Source: Gp6-AA40 sp050742535
GTDB lineage: Bacteria; Acidobacteriota; Vicinamibacteria; Vicinamibacterales; UBA2999
DNA: 47,436 nt
Direction: 5' to 3'
NCBI GenBank assembly: GCA_050742535.1
Contig: JBOGIQ010000009.1
Location: 1-47,436, forward strand
The position numbers and the translations under genes were made by a program. This document shows positions 40,304 through 47,436 of this stretch, piece by piece. The notes under the pieces are model-generated. The model saw only the letters and a program-made list of their open reading frames with translations. It was not told where the DNA came from and ran no database searches. Position 1 is the first letter of the stretch. Each line of letters opens with the position of its first letter.

Positions 40304-42243
40304 CGCCGTTTCGCGACCTGCCCATCCGCCGGAAACTGCTGCTGCTGACGCTGGCACCAACGGGCGCGGCGCTGCTGCTGGCCAGCGCAGGTTTCCTGAC
40401 GTGGGACATCGTCGAGCGGCGCCGGGAAATCCGGAACGACGTCGAGGCCGAGGCGCTGGTGCTGCCGGAGAACCTGGCGGCGTCAATCACGTTCGATCGG
40501 CCCGAGGAGATCGACAGGACGCTGGCGGTATTGGAAATCCGGCCACACGTCAGGTTCGCCTGCGTCTACACGCTGACGGGGACGCGTGTCGGGTCGTATC
40601 GCCGCGATGGCAAGGAAGGGTGCCCCGCCGCGCCGCCCGCGCAGAATTCGTTCGGCTGGGCAACCTATGAGTACGTGGCGGACATCGACCACGAGAGCGA
40701 GCGGGTTGGTACCTTTTATGTCTCCCGCGATCTGCGCGACGTCCAGCGCCGGCTGCTGGTCGGGAGCGTCACCATTCTTGGCTTGCTGCTGCTGGCGGTC
40801 GGCGCCGCCCTGGCGCTGGCCCGGCGCATGCAGCGCTCGGTGTCGGAGCCGCTCCTCGACCTGGCTGATACGGCACGCCGCGTCTCGACCACCCGCGACT
40901 ATTCTCTTCGTGCCGCCGCGCCGACACGCGACGAAATCGGCGTCGTGGTCCGCTCGTTCAACGAGATGCTCGACCAGATCGCCGACCGGACGACCGAACT
41001 GTCGAAGGCCAACGCCGAACTCCAGCGTGAGGTCGAAGAGCGCAAACGCGTCGAGCGTGATCGTGTCGTGGCGCTGGAACGCGAGCGCGACGCCAACCGC
41101 CTGAAGGACGAGTTCCTGGCGACCTTGTCGCACGAGCTGCGGACGCCGATGAATGCCGTGCTCGGCTGGGCGCGGGTGCTGCGCTCGACCGCCGCGGACG
41201 AGCCGACACGCGAACGCGGCCTCGAGAGCATCGAGCGGAACGCGCGCGCGCAGGCCCGGCTGATCGAAGATCTCCTCGAAATCTCGCGCATTGTCACGGG
41301 CAAGCTGCGGCTGCAGGTACGCGAGGTCGATCTCGCGGCCATCGTCGACACCGCGGTCGACATCGTCAGGCCGGCGGCGCTGGCCAAACGCCTGCGACTC
41401 GACGCCAGCATCGAGATGCGCCCGGCCCTGACGCAGGGCGATCCTGATCGCCTGCAGCAGGTGATCTGGAACCTGCTCTCCAACGCGGTCAAGTTCACCC
41501 CGCCGGACGGCGAGGTCAGCGTGCGGCTGGAGAGGAAAAACGGATTCGTCCTGACCGTTCAGGACAGCGGCTCCGGCATCGATGCCAAGTTCCTGCCGCA
41601 CGTCTTCGAGGCGTTCCGTCAGGCCGACGGCAGCGCCACCCGCGAGCACGGCGGCCTGGGCCTGGGCCTCGCCATCGCCCGTCAGCTCGTCGAGGCGCAC
41701 GGCGGAACAATAGAGGCACGGAGCGACGGAAAGGACCGTGGAGCCGTATTCGAAGTCTTCCTCCCCTCCGTTGTTGACTCGCGCCAGCCTGAACGGCCGT
41801 CCACGGATGGCGGCGGAGACGCGGTGGATGCGTCATTGCTCGCTGGCGTCGATGTGCTGGTCGTTGATGACGATGAGGACGCCCGACTGCTCCTGCAGAT
41901 GACGCTGAGCGGCTATGGCGCGGTGGTCACAACGGCGGCATCGGCGCGAGAGGCGCTGGCGGCAATCGAGCGTTCCGTTCCGCATGTCGTCCTCAGCGAC
42001 ATCGGCATGCCGCACGAGGACGGCTACGATCTGCTGCGGTGGCTGCGCGCGCGGGCGCCAGAAGACGGGGGAACGATACCGGCGATCGCCGTGACCGCGT
42101 ATGCGTCCGCCGCCGATCGTTCGTCGACGCAGGCCGCCGGCTATCAGGCGCACGTCGCCAAGCCGTTCGAACCCGGCGACGTCGCACGGCTCGTGCGCAG
42201 GCTCCTGGCAAGCAGCAAGTTTCCAGTATCAAGCTACAAGTAA
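40300..42243 (+). CDS. Membrane hybrid histidine kinase with receiver domain
   Basis: A 647-residue kinase. A membrane helix (LLLLTLAPTGAALLLASAGF) is followed by a periplasmic CHASE8-like domain (about 45-150) and a second helix (VTILGLLLLAVGAALALA). Then come HAMP (about 170-225), HisKA with His278 in ATLSHELRTPMNAVLGW, HATPase (NLLSNAVKF, GGLGLGLAIARQL) and a C-terminal receiver with Asp567 in VLSDIGMPHEDGYD. The periplasmic domain is the natural contact for YfiR. The last residues (SKFPVSSYK) are encoded by the AAGTTG repeat array. Confidence 0.95.
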   Translation: MTPFRDLPIRRKLLLLTLAPTGAALLLASAGFLTWDIVERRREIRNDVEAEALVLPENLAASITFDRPEEIDRTLAVLEIRPHVRFACVYTLTGTRVGSYRRDGKEGCPAAPPAQNSFGWATYEYVADIDHESERVGTFYVSRDLRDVQRRLLVGSVTILGLLLLAVGAALALARRMQRSVSEPLLDLADTARRVSTTRDYSLRAAAPTRDEIGVVVRSFNEMLDQIADRTTELSKANAELQREVEERKRVERDRVVALERERDANRLKDEFLATLSHELRTPMNAVLGWARVLRSTAADEPTRERGLESIERNARAQARLIEDLLEISRIVTGKLRLQVREVDLAAIVDTAVDIVRPAALAKRLRLDASIEMRPALTQGDPDRLQQVIWNLLSNAVKFTPPDGEVSVRLERKNGFVLTVQDSGSGIDAKFLPHVFEAFRQADGSATREHGGLGLGLAIARQLVEAHGGTIEARSDGKDRGAVFEVFLPSVVDSRQPERPSTDGGGDAVDASLLAGVDVLVVDDDEDARLLLQMTLSGYGAVVTTAASAREALAAIERSVPHVVLSDIGMPHEDGYDLLRWLRARAPEDGGTIPAIAVTAYASAADRSSTQAAGYQAHVAKPFEPGDVARLVRRLLASSKFPVSSYK

Positions 42244-42287
42244 GTTGAAACTCACTTGTCACTTGTCACGTGTAAGTTGTAAGTTCC
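42216..42287. repeat. Inverted array of CAAGTT/ACTTG motifs between the hybrid kinase and yajQ
   Basis: The left part has CAAGTTTCC, CAAGCTACAAGTAAGTTG; the right part has the inverse ACTTGTCACTTGTCACG and then TAAGTTGTAAGTTCC. It overlaps the last codons of the kinase gene and ends just before the yajQ start. The layout is like the arrays at 5453, 8157 and 13676, with a different core. Confidence 0.75.
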
Positions 42288-42291
42288 CTAC

Positions 42292-42795
42292 GTGGCGACG
42301 CAATGTTCCTTTGACATCACCTCGAACGTCGATCTGCAGGAAGTGGACAACGCGCTGAACCAGGCGCGCAAGGAAGTGGCGCAGCGCTACGACTTCAAGG
42401 GATCGAAAGCGTCGATCGAGTTCGACCCGAAGGAATCGAAACTCGTGCTCGTCGCCGACGACGACTTCAAGCTGAACGCGCTGTGGGAAATCGTGCAGAC
42501 GCGGATGGTGCGGCGGAACGTGCCGGTGAAGAACCTCTCACGTGGCGCGGCGCTTCCCGCGGCCAACAGCACCGTGCGCCAGGAGATCGCGCTGCAGCAG
42601 GGAATCCCGACCGAGAAGGCCAAGGACATCGTCAAGTTCCTGAAGGACGCCAAGATGAAGAAAGTGCAGGCATCGATCCAGGGCGATCAGCTGCGCATCA
42701 CGTCACCCTCGAAAGACGATCTCCAGGAAGCGATGCGCGTGCTCCGCGAGCAGGACTTCGGCGTCGCGCTGCAGTTCGGGAACTATCGGGGATAA
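42292..42795 (+). CDS. yajQ: YajQ-family nucleotide-binding protein
   Basis: A 167-residue protein with two ferredoxin-like halves: ATQCSFDITSNVDLQEVDNA and AQRYDFKGSKASIEFD at the front, QEIALQQGIPTEKAKDIVKF and VQASIQGDQLRITSPSKDDL behind. Some homologues bind cyclic di-GMP and act with transcription factors. The start is GTG at 42292, without a clear ribosome binding site. It lies behind a repeat array after the kinase operon, which suggests but does not prove a shared role in signalling. Confidence 0.95.
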   Translation: MATQCSFDITSNVDLQEVDNALNQARKEVAQRYDFKGSKASIEFDPKESKLVLVADDDFKLNALWEIVQTRMVRRNVPVKNLSRGAALPAANSTVRQEIALQQGIPTEKAKDIVKFLKDAKMKKVQASIQGDQLRITSPSKDDLQEAMRVLREQDFGVALQFGNYRG

Positions 42796-42802
42796 ATAGA
42801 AA

Positions 42803-42867
42803 GGGCCTGGTTCCCCGCGGGTCCCCAGGCCCCGGGCCGGTGCAAGCTGCGTGGGGCTCACACCGGC
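42803..42867. terminator. Two hairpins between yajQ and the outer-membrane protein gene
   Basis: GGGCCTGG (42803-42810) pairs with CCAGGCCC (42825-42832), and GCCGGTG (42836-42842) with CACCGGC (42861-42867). They lie directly after the yajQ stop between convergent genes, so they probably stop transcripts, although no T tract follows. A run of GGTCCTTTGTCC-like repeats (42870-42905) comes next. Confidence 0.5.
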
Positions 42868-42869
42868 TG

Positions 42870-42905
42870 TCTTGGTCCTTTGTCCTTCGTTCTCAGTTCT
42901 TGGTC
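42870..42905. repeat. Remnant of GGTCCTTGGTCC array
   Basis: CTTGGTCCTTTGTCCTTCG and TTCTTGGTCCGTCC occur in one orientation only, followed by CTTCGTGCCCTTCGTG, which resembles the CACGAAG family. It seems to be a partial or decayed relative of the arrays at 5453 and 13676. Confidence 0.65.
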
Positions 42906-42939
42906 CGTCCTGTCTTCGCGGCCTTCGTGCCCTTCGTGT

Positions 42940-45900
42940 TTAGAAGTCGAACTGTATCGACAGACGCACGAAGCGCGGACTCAGCAGCGACGTCGCCTGA
43001 CCCCATTCCTCGACAAACGGCGTCGCCGGGTTGTCGACGGTGTCGAAGTTGTCCTGGTACGTCAGCACCTGGTCGGCGTTGAACAGGTTGTAGATATCGA
43101 CACCGATGTTGAGGCGCCTGTTGGCGAACCGGAGGTTCTTCCCGAGCTTCAGGTCGAAGATGGTGTAGCCAGGGCCGTACAGTTCGCCCGGATTGAGCAT
43201 GTTGACCTGATAGCCGGTCGCGGTGATCGTGTTCCCCTGCGGCGTGAAGCACCCCACCTGGCCGGCGGTGGCACCGCCCGGGCACGGCTGCGTCGCGCGT
43301 GCGGCGCTGCTCGGCTCCCACGTGACCTGGTTTTTGGTGAAGCTATGGTTCGCGCTCCGCTCGGGACCTACCCGCCGGGCGAACACCGTGCTCACGAGCA
43401 CATCGACCTTGGGAATCGTGTAGGCGGCTGTGCCGCGGAGGTTCGTTTCCCATCGCGTATGCGGGTTGCATGCGGGCGGCACTCCTTCGTGCTGCCGGAC
43501 GTCCGGCCCCTCGGTGTTGGTTGAACCGGTCGGCGAGTAGCAGAGGTCACGGACGGCTCGACCCGTCGTTGTGCCGCCGTTGATGCGCAGGCCGCGCAGG
43601 CCCCACTTGTCAGTGCCGCGCCACACGAAGTTCGTGTCGACGAAGTTCGATACGTACGACAGGTCGTCCAGGATCGTCACCGCAGATCCCGGCGACGCCG
43701 GCAACCCAGGGTTCGGGTTGGACATCCCGCGCATCACGTACCCGCCGCCGCCCGGCAGTCCGGGGTGGCTTGGCGCCACCGCACTGAAGAACCCGAAGCT
43801 CGGGTTCGTGAAATTCAGGTTCCCCTCCTGGCACGTGCGCAAGTCCGAGGCGCCGTTGAATCGATCGCAGCCGATTCCGAGTTGATCCGTGACCGTCAGG
43901 TTCGAATAGCTCTTTCGGTTGTAGGTCACCTCGGCGGAGAAGCGCGGCAGCAGCTCGTGCTGGATGCCGATACCCAGCTGCCACTCGGTGCGGCGCCTGC
44001 CCCACCCGTCGAGCAGGTTCTCGCCGTAGACGTCGCAGTAGGCCTGCACGGCCGCCGGGATGCCCAGCTCCCTGCGTCCGCACTGTGTCGTCTGCAGACC
44101 AATTGGCGTACCGGCCGCGTCGAGGCTGAGCGGATCGCGCCCGTAATTCCTCGAGGCATTTAGAGAGGATGTGTCAGGAATTGTAAAGACCGAGCCTGGC
44201 CCGCCGCAGATGTCCCCACCCGGTACGGTCTGCGCCGCGAAGTTGAGCAGGTCGCAGTCGACGACGCGGTCGCCGTCCACGTCGGTCCAGGAACGCCAGT
44301 AGGTGTTGGCCGTTCGCTGAGCCGGGTTGGCGTCGGCATAGATGCCGCTGATCGAGGCACCGGAAAGGTATTTGCCCATGTTGAACTTGACCGCGGTCTT
44401 GCCGTTGCCGAACAGGTCCCACGCGACGGCCCACCGCGGCGTGAAGTCGTGATAGGAGACGCCTTCCGTGTCGGGTGTGCAGTAGCTGCGCTGCCCGGCA
44501 AACTCCCCGCCCACCTGCACCGGCACATAGGGTTCGTTGCCGCCGGCGACAAGTCTGTTGCCGCCGGAGCCAATGCACGTGCTCGGGTAGTCGCTGGTCG
44601 CGTGGTCGTAGCGGACGGCGCCGCTCAGCGTGAGACGCTTCAGCGTCCACTGATCCTGCGCGTAGAAGCCGCTGTAGGCGACCCGGTTATCGATCGTGGA
44701 AGGACCGCTGTTGATTTTGACCCGCGAGGGCACCGGCCGGCGCGCCAGATTATTCGGGTCGTTCGGGTAGTAGAGGCTCGTGTTGCCGCAGGTCAGCGTT
44801 GCCGCGCAGGCTGCGTCAGGCGTGTCATAGCGGTACTCCAGCCGCACGCTGTTGGTTCTGTTAGACCGGGTCTGCGCGAAGTAGCCGCCGTCATACCCGA
44901 ACTTGGCGCTGTGGGTGCCCGTGACGTACGAGAACGAAGCGCGCGGCCGCCAGTCGTTGAGCTCCCGTTGCTCCGCCAGGCCGCCGATGCCGTCAGACCA
45001 CGGTCCGGAGGGCACCCCGAAGATCGCGAAGTTCGTGGCGTTGAGCGGGCCCGTCGCATCCACGCCGACGGTCGCTCCGAACTCGGTGACCCGCGGAATG
45101 TCCGGATTGGGCGTGAAGTAGCGATGCTGCGAGAAGTCGTAGAGCTGCCGGTTCGCCGATAGACCTGCTTCGAGCAGGATGATGTTGGTCAGCGGATTCG
45201 TCCAGCCCACCTGAATCAGCCGGGCGGGATGCACCTGGCCCGACCACCAGCCGTCTCGCGCGGTCCACGGCGCGACGGAGCCGTCGCACGGGTCCTGGCA
45301 GGTGTATCCCTCGTCCCAGAAGAAGTTGAACTTGTCCTTCTGCGAGGCCTGGGCCGTGATGCGCGCGTTGGCGTTGCGCGTCCAGTTGATCAGCTGCAGC
45401 GGCGGCGTCGACCGGTCCGGCTGGAAGTTCTGACCCCAGATGCCGGCGTTCTTGTTGTCCCAGATGCGGTCGCTCTGCCGGCTGAACGCGGTCTTCTGCC
45501 AGGCCCGCGCCACCGAGAAAAACCACAGGCGGTCGCGCCTGATTGGCCCGCCGAACGCCCCTGACGTGTCGTAGTCGCTGATAAGCGGATAGTTGTTGAT
45601 AATCTCGGGATAATCGCCGTTGTTCGTGGAGAACCATCCGCGACGATTGTTACCCTCTTCGTCAAGCGGACCACGCGTGTAGGTCCCGAAGTAGTTGCCG
45701 GCAAATCGATTGCCTCCGGTGCGCGGAATGATGTTGATCGTTGCGCCGCCGGTCTCCGATTCGCCCAGCGCCCCCGAAATCTGCACGGTGACTTCCTGGG
45801 CATTGGCAACGTCGGCGACATAGCCGCCGGTCATTCCCATGATCCCGGCGCCGCCGCCGGTGTTGATAATCGTCCCGTCCACCATGACGCGCCCCTGCGC

Positions 45901-46494
45901 GCCGCCCTCGGTATCGTTGGTGGCCGTGTGCGCGCTCAGGTTGTAGATGTTGTTGTTGCACCAAACGCCGACGCCGCCAACGCAGTCCGCGCCCAGGCCC
46001 GTTGCCGTCAGTCCGGGGGTAAGCGTCAAGACGCTGCGGATGTTCCGCGTCGTGGGCAGATCGCGAATTGCCTCGCTCTCAAACGCCGCGACCTGCCGCG
46101 CATTCTGCACGTCGACCGTCGGCGACTCGCCCGTAACCGTCACCGTCTCCTGGAGCTGACCCACAGTCAGCGTGATGTTGACGGGCGCAGTGAAGCCGGT
46201 GGTCAGGACGATGTTGTCACGCTGCTGCTTGGTAAAGCCCTCCAGCGTGAAGGTGACGGTATACGTCCCGACCGTAAGGTTAGTGATTCGATACTGTCCG
46301 GCGGCGTCGGTCGTCGCCGAGCGAACCTTTTCGATGAGTGCCGGGCTGGTTGCTTCAACCAGAACCCCCGGCATGACGCCGCCCTGTGCGTCACGCACGG
46401 TGCCCGCAATCTGGCCCTGCTGTGCTAGGGCCGATATCGGCAGGAGGACAAGGAGCGCAGCAATGAGTGTCACTTTCACCACGCAACGTGACAT
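42940..46494 (-). CDS. OAR-type TonB-dependent outer-membrane protein
   Basis: A 1184-residue protein with signal (KVTLIAALLVLLPISALA, cleavage near LAQQ). A carboxypeptidase-regulatory domain (about 25-105: IAGTVRDAQGGVMPGVLVEA, AGQYRITNLTVGTYTVTF) precedes the plug (about 115-270: TVTVTGESPTVDVQNAR, TGGATINIIPRTGGN). A long beta barrel follows, ending in RLSIQFDF with the terminal Phe needed for barrel assembly. These proteins are abundant in acidobacteria and probably import large substrates. ATG at 46494 has AGAGGA eight bases upstream. Earlier in-frame starts lie upstream of this site and before the signal peptide, so they are rejected. Confidence 0.93.
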   Translation of the reverse strand: MSRCVVKVTLIAALLVLLPISALAQQGQIAGTVRDAQGGVMPGVLVEATSPALIEKVRSATTDAAGQYRITNLTVGTYTVTFTLEGFTKQQRDNIVLTTGFTAPVNITLTVGQLQETVTVTGESPTVDVQNARQVAAFESEAIRDLPTTRNIRSVLTLTPGLTATGLGADCVGGVGVWCNNNIYNLSAHTATNDTEGGAQGRVMVDGTIINTGGGAGIMGMTGGYVADVANAQEVTVQISGALGESETGGATINIIPRTGGNRFAGNYFGTYTRGPLDEEGNNRRGWFSTNNGDYPEIINNYPLISDYDTSGAFGGPIRRDRLWFFSVARAWQKTAFSRQSDRIWDNKNAGIWGQNFQPDRSTPPLQLINWTRNANARITAQASQKDKFNFFWDEGYTCQDPCDGSVAPWTARDGWWSGQVHPARLIQVGWTNPLTNIILLEAGLSANRQLYDFSQHRYFTPNPDIPRVTEFGATVGVDATGPLNATNFAIFGVPSGPWSDGIGGLAEQRELNDWRPRASFSYVTGTHSAKFGYDGGYFAQTRSNRTNSVRLEYRYDTPDAACAATLTCGNTSLYYPNDPNNLARRPVPSRVKINSGPSTIDNRVAYSGFYAQDQWTLKRLTLSGAVRYDHATSDYPSTCIGSGGNRLVAGGNEPYVPVQVGGEFAGQRSYCTPDTEGVSYHDFTPRWAVAWDLFGNGKTAVKFNMGKYLSGASISGIYADANPAQRTANTYWRSWTDVDGDRVVDCDLLNFAAQTVPGGDICGGPGSVFTIPDTSSLNASRNYGRDPLSLDAAGTPIGLQTTQCGRRELGIPAAVQAYCDVYGENLLDGWGRRRTEWQLGIGIQHELLPRFSAEVTYNRKSYSNLTVTDQLGIGCDRFNGASDLRTCQEGNLNFTNPSFGFFSAVAPSHPGLPGGGGYVMRGMSNPNPGLPASPGSAVTILDDLSYVSNFVDTNFVWRGTDKWGLRGLRINGGTTTGRAVRDLCYSPTGSTNTEGPDVRQHEGVPPACNPHTRWETNLRGTAAYTIPKVDVLVSTVFARRVGPERSANHSFTKNQVTWEPSSAARATQPCPGGATAGQVGCFTPQGNTITATGYQVNMLNPGELYGPGYTIFDLKLGKNLRFANRRLNIGVDIYNLFNADQVLTYQDNFDTVDNPATPFVEEWGQATSLLSPRFVRLSIQFDF

Positions 46495-46544
46495 AGCTAT
46501 TCCTCTCCGGGGCGAGGGTGCCCCTTGAAACGCACGCGGGGCTC

Positions 46545-46573
46545 GTTTTACGCCTCGCACCACAACGTGTCAA
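46545..46573 (-). promoter_or_regulatory. Sigma-70-type promoter of the outer-membrane protein gene
   Basis: On the minus strand a perfect TTGACA (46573-46568) and TAAAAC (46550-46545) are separated by 17 bases. Transcription would start near 46538, with a 44-base leader before the ATG. This is the best promoter match in the window, and it makes the gene independent of the TPR gene upstream. Confidence 0.7.
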
Positions 46574-46597
46574 GGGAATTGTTAAGATCCGGTTAAA

Positions 46598-47436
46598 TCA
46601 TTGTAAAAATCCGCGGCGCGTCAGCTCCTCGAGCTTTCGAGAAACATAGCGCGCCCGTGCCGCGGCGCTTTCCTCGCGGCGGCCGACGGCCTCGTAGACC
46701 TCGGCGAGACGACGATGCGGCTCCGCTGGGGCGTCGTCGAGCGATATGGCGGTCTGGTAGGCGGACGCCGCCTCGTCGAGACGGTCCGCGGCGAGGAGCG
46801 CGTCCGCCAGACGAAGGTAAGTCGACGCGCTTCCCGGACGCATCGTAACAACCTGCCGCCACAGCGCTATCGCGCCTGAATAATCACGTTCGCTCATGCG
46901 GACGTCCGCCTGCAGGGCCAGTGTCGCGGCCGTCCGCTGGCGGCGATCGTCCTCGACCGCCTGCGCCTGCAGGCGCTCGGATTCGCGGAGCCGCTTCTCA
47001 CCCTCGGCCGTTCTTCCCGCTCGGACCAGCGCCTCGCCAAGAGCACGAACGGCATCACTGCCACTGAGCACACCCGTCCGTTCCAGAATCTCAACCGCCT
47101 GTCCGGCACGGCCTGCGGCCAGGTGCATGCGCGCGAGTGCGATCCGTGTTTCCTCGTCGCCTGGATCGACCATCAACGCGACGATGTATTCGGCATAGCC
47201 CTCATCCTCGCGGCCGTCGTCGATATACGCGCGTCCGAGGGCCTTGTGCGCAGCGACGTTGTTGGGGGTCAGCGCGATCGCCTGCTCGAGGACCGCAATG
47301 GCTCGCTGGTAGTCCAATTGAGTACGGGCGAACCGTGCGAGCGAGACGTAGAGATCGCCGCGTCCTGCCAGCATCACGTATCGATCGATCGCGGCGATCA
47401 GGGCGACGTCGCCGTCGACGGTGCGCTGGTCTCTGG
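46598..47436 (-). CDS. Tetratricopeptide repeat protein, C-terminal part
   Basis: The frame stays open to the right edge, so the N-terminus is missing; 279 residues are visible. They form repeated 34-residue helix pairs, for example YQRAIAVLEQAIALTPNN, AAHKALGRAYIDDGREDEGY, TYLRLADALLAADRLDEA and EPHRRLAEVYEAVGRREESA. At least five to six TPR units are seen, ending in RRGFLQ. Such arrays bind proteins; the N-terminal domain that would tell the role lies outside the window. Confidence 0.88.
   Translation of the reverse strand, partial: RDQRTVDGDVALIAAIDRYVMLAGRGDLYVSLARFARTQLDYQRAIAVLEQAIALTPNNVAAHKALGRAYIDDGREDEGYAEYIVALMVDPGDEETRIALARMHLAAGRAGQAVEILERTGVLSGSDAVRALGEALVRAGRTAEGEKRLRESERLQAQAVEDDRRQRTAATLALQADVRMSERDYSGAIALWRQVVTMRPGSASTYLRLADALLAADRLDEAASAYQTAISLDDAPAEPHRRLAEVYEAVGRREESAAARARYVSRKLEELTRRGFLQ

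Noticed and set aside
42796..42939. Small RNA gene between yajQ and the outer-membrane protein gene
   Set aside because: Two hairpins are present, but no promoter or T tract; convergent terminators plus repeat remnants explain the sequence better.

Overview
The window is a high-GC bacterial chromosome segment most consistent with Acidobacteriota, probably class Vicinamibacteria. I infer this from the VWFA-related domain protein typical of acidobacteria, OAR-type TonB-dependent outer-membrane proteins with an N-terminal carboxypeptidase-regulatory domain, frequent GTG starts, ATGA/GTGA gene overlaps, and a set of short intergenic repeats that I associate with this group. No rRNA, tRNA, transposase, phage gene or CRISPR array is visible. 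There is no stretch above 300 bases without a gene.

Layout. 1-2266: a partial secreted protein, purH, and a cold-shock gene with its own promoter, a terminator-like hairpin in the leader and a strong downstream terminator. 2382-5432: a minus-strand operon of an OPT-family transporter, a cytochrome P460-like protein and a coiled-coil protein. 5621-18401: one long minus-strand respiratory complex I operon, nuoA-B-C-D-E-F-H-J-K-L-M-N, followed by a GNAT acetyltransferase and a DinB-like protein. nuoG and nuoI are absent from it. 18594-22370: a VWFA-related secreted protein and a multi-module beta-sandwich protein on the plus strand. 22367-24216: a SagB-type nitroreductase and a small coiled-coil protein. 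24272-29245: a giant Lhr helicase, followed by a nei glycosylase gene broken by a large internal deletion.

29579-37689 is a minus-strand gas vesicle operon, in transcription order gvpJ, gvpA, a soluble sensor kinase, a response regulator, gvpF/L, gvpG, gvpF/L, a gvpM-like gene, a short gvpF/L, gvpK and a lipid kinase. The two-component pair lies between the shell protein and the assembly genes and overlaps stop-to-start, so this is the best candidate for a little-described system: gas vesicle formation tied to a dedicated phosphorelay.

37884-42243 is a plus-strand operon of TonB-dependent receptor, YfiR-family periplasmic protein and hybrid histidine kinase, followed by yajQ. 42940-46494 is a large OAR-type outer-membrane protein and 46598 to the right edge a partial TPR protein, both on the minus strand.

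A second theme is repeats. Five intergenic spots carry arrays of a short motif followed by the same motif inverted, so each can fold into a long imperfect hairpin; the core motif differs from place to place. Three lie inside the nuo operon, one exactly where nuoG would be expected. A separate palindromic repeat occurs between genes and, in frame, inside the P460 and Lhr coding sequences. Several proteins end in residues encoded by repeats.
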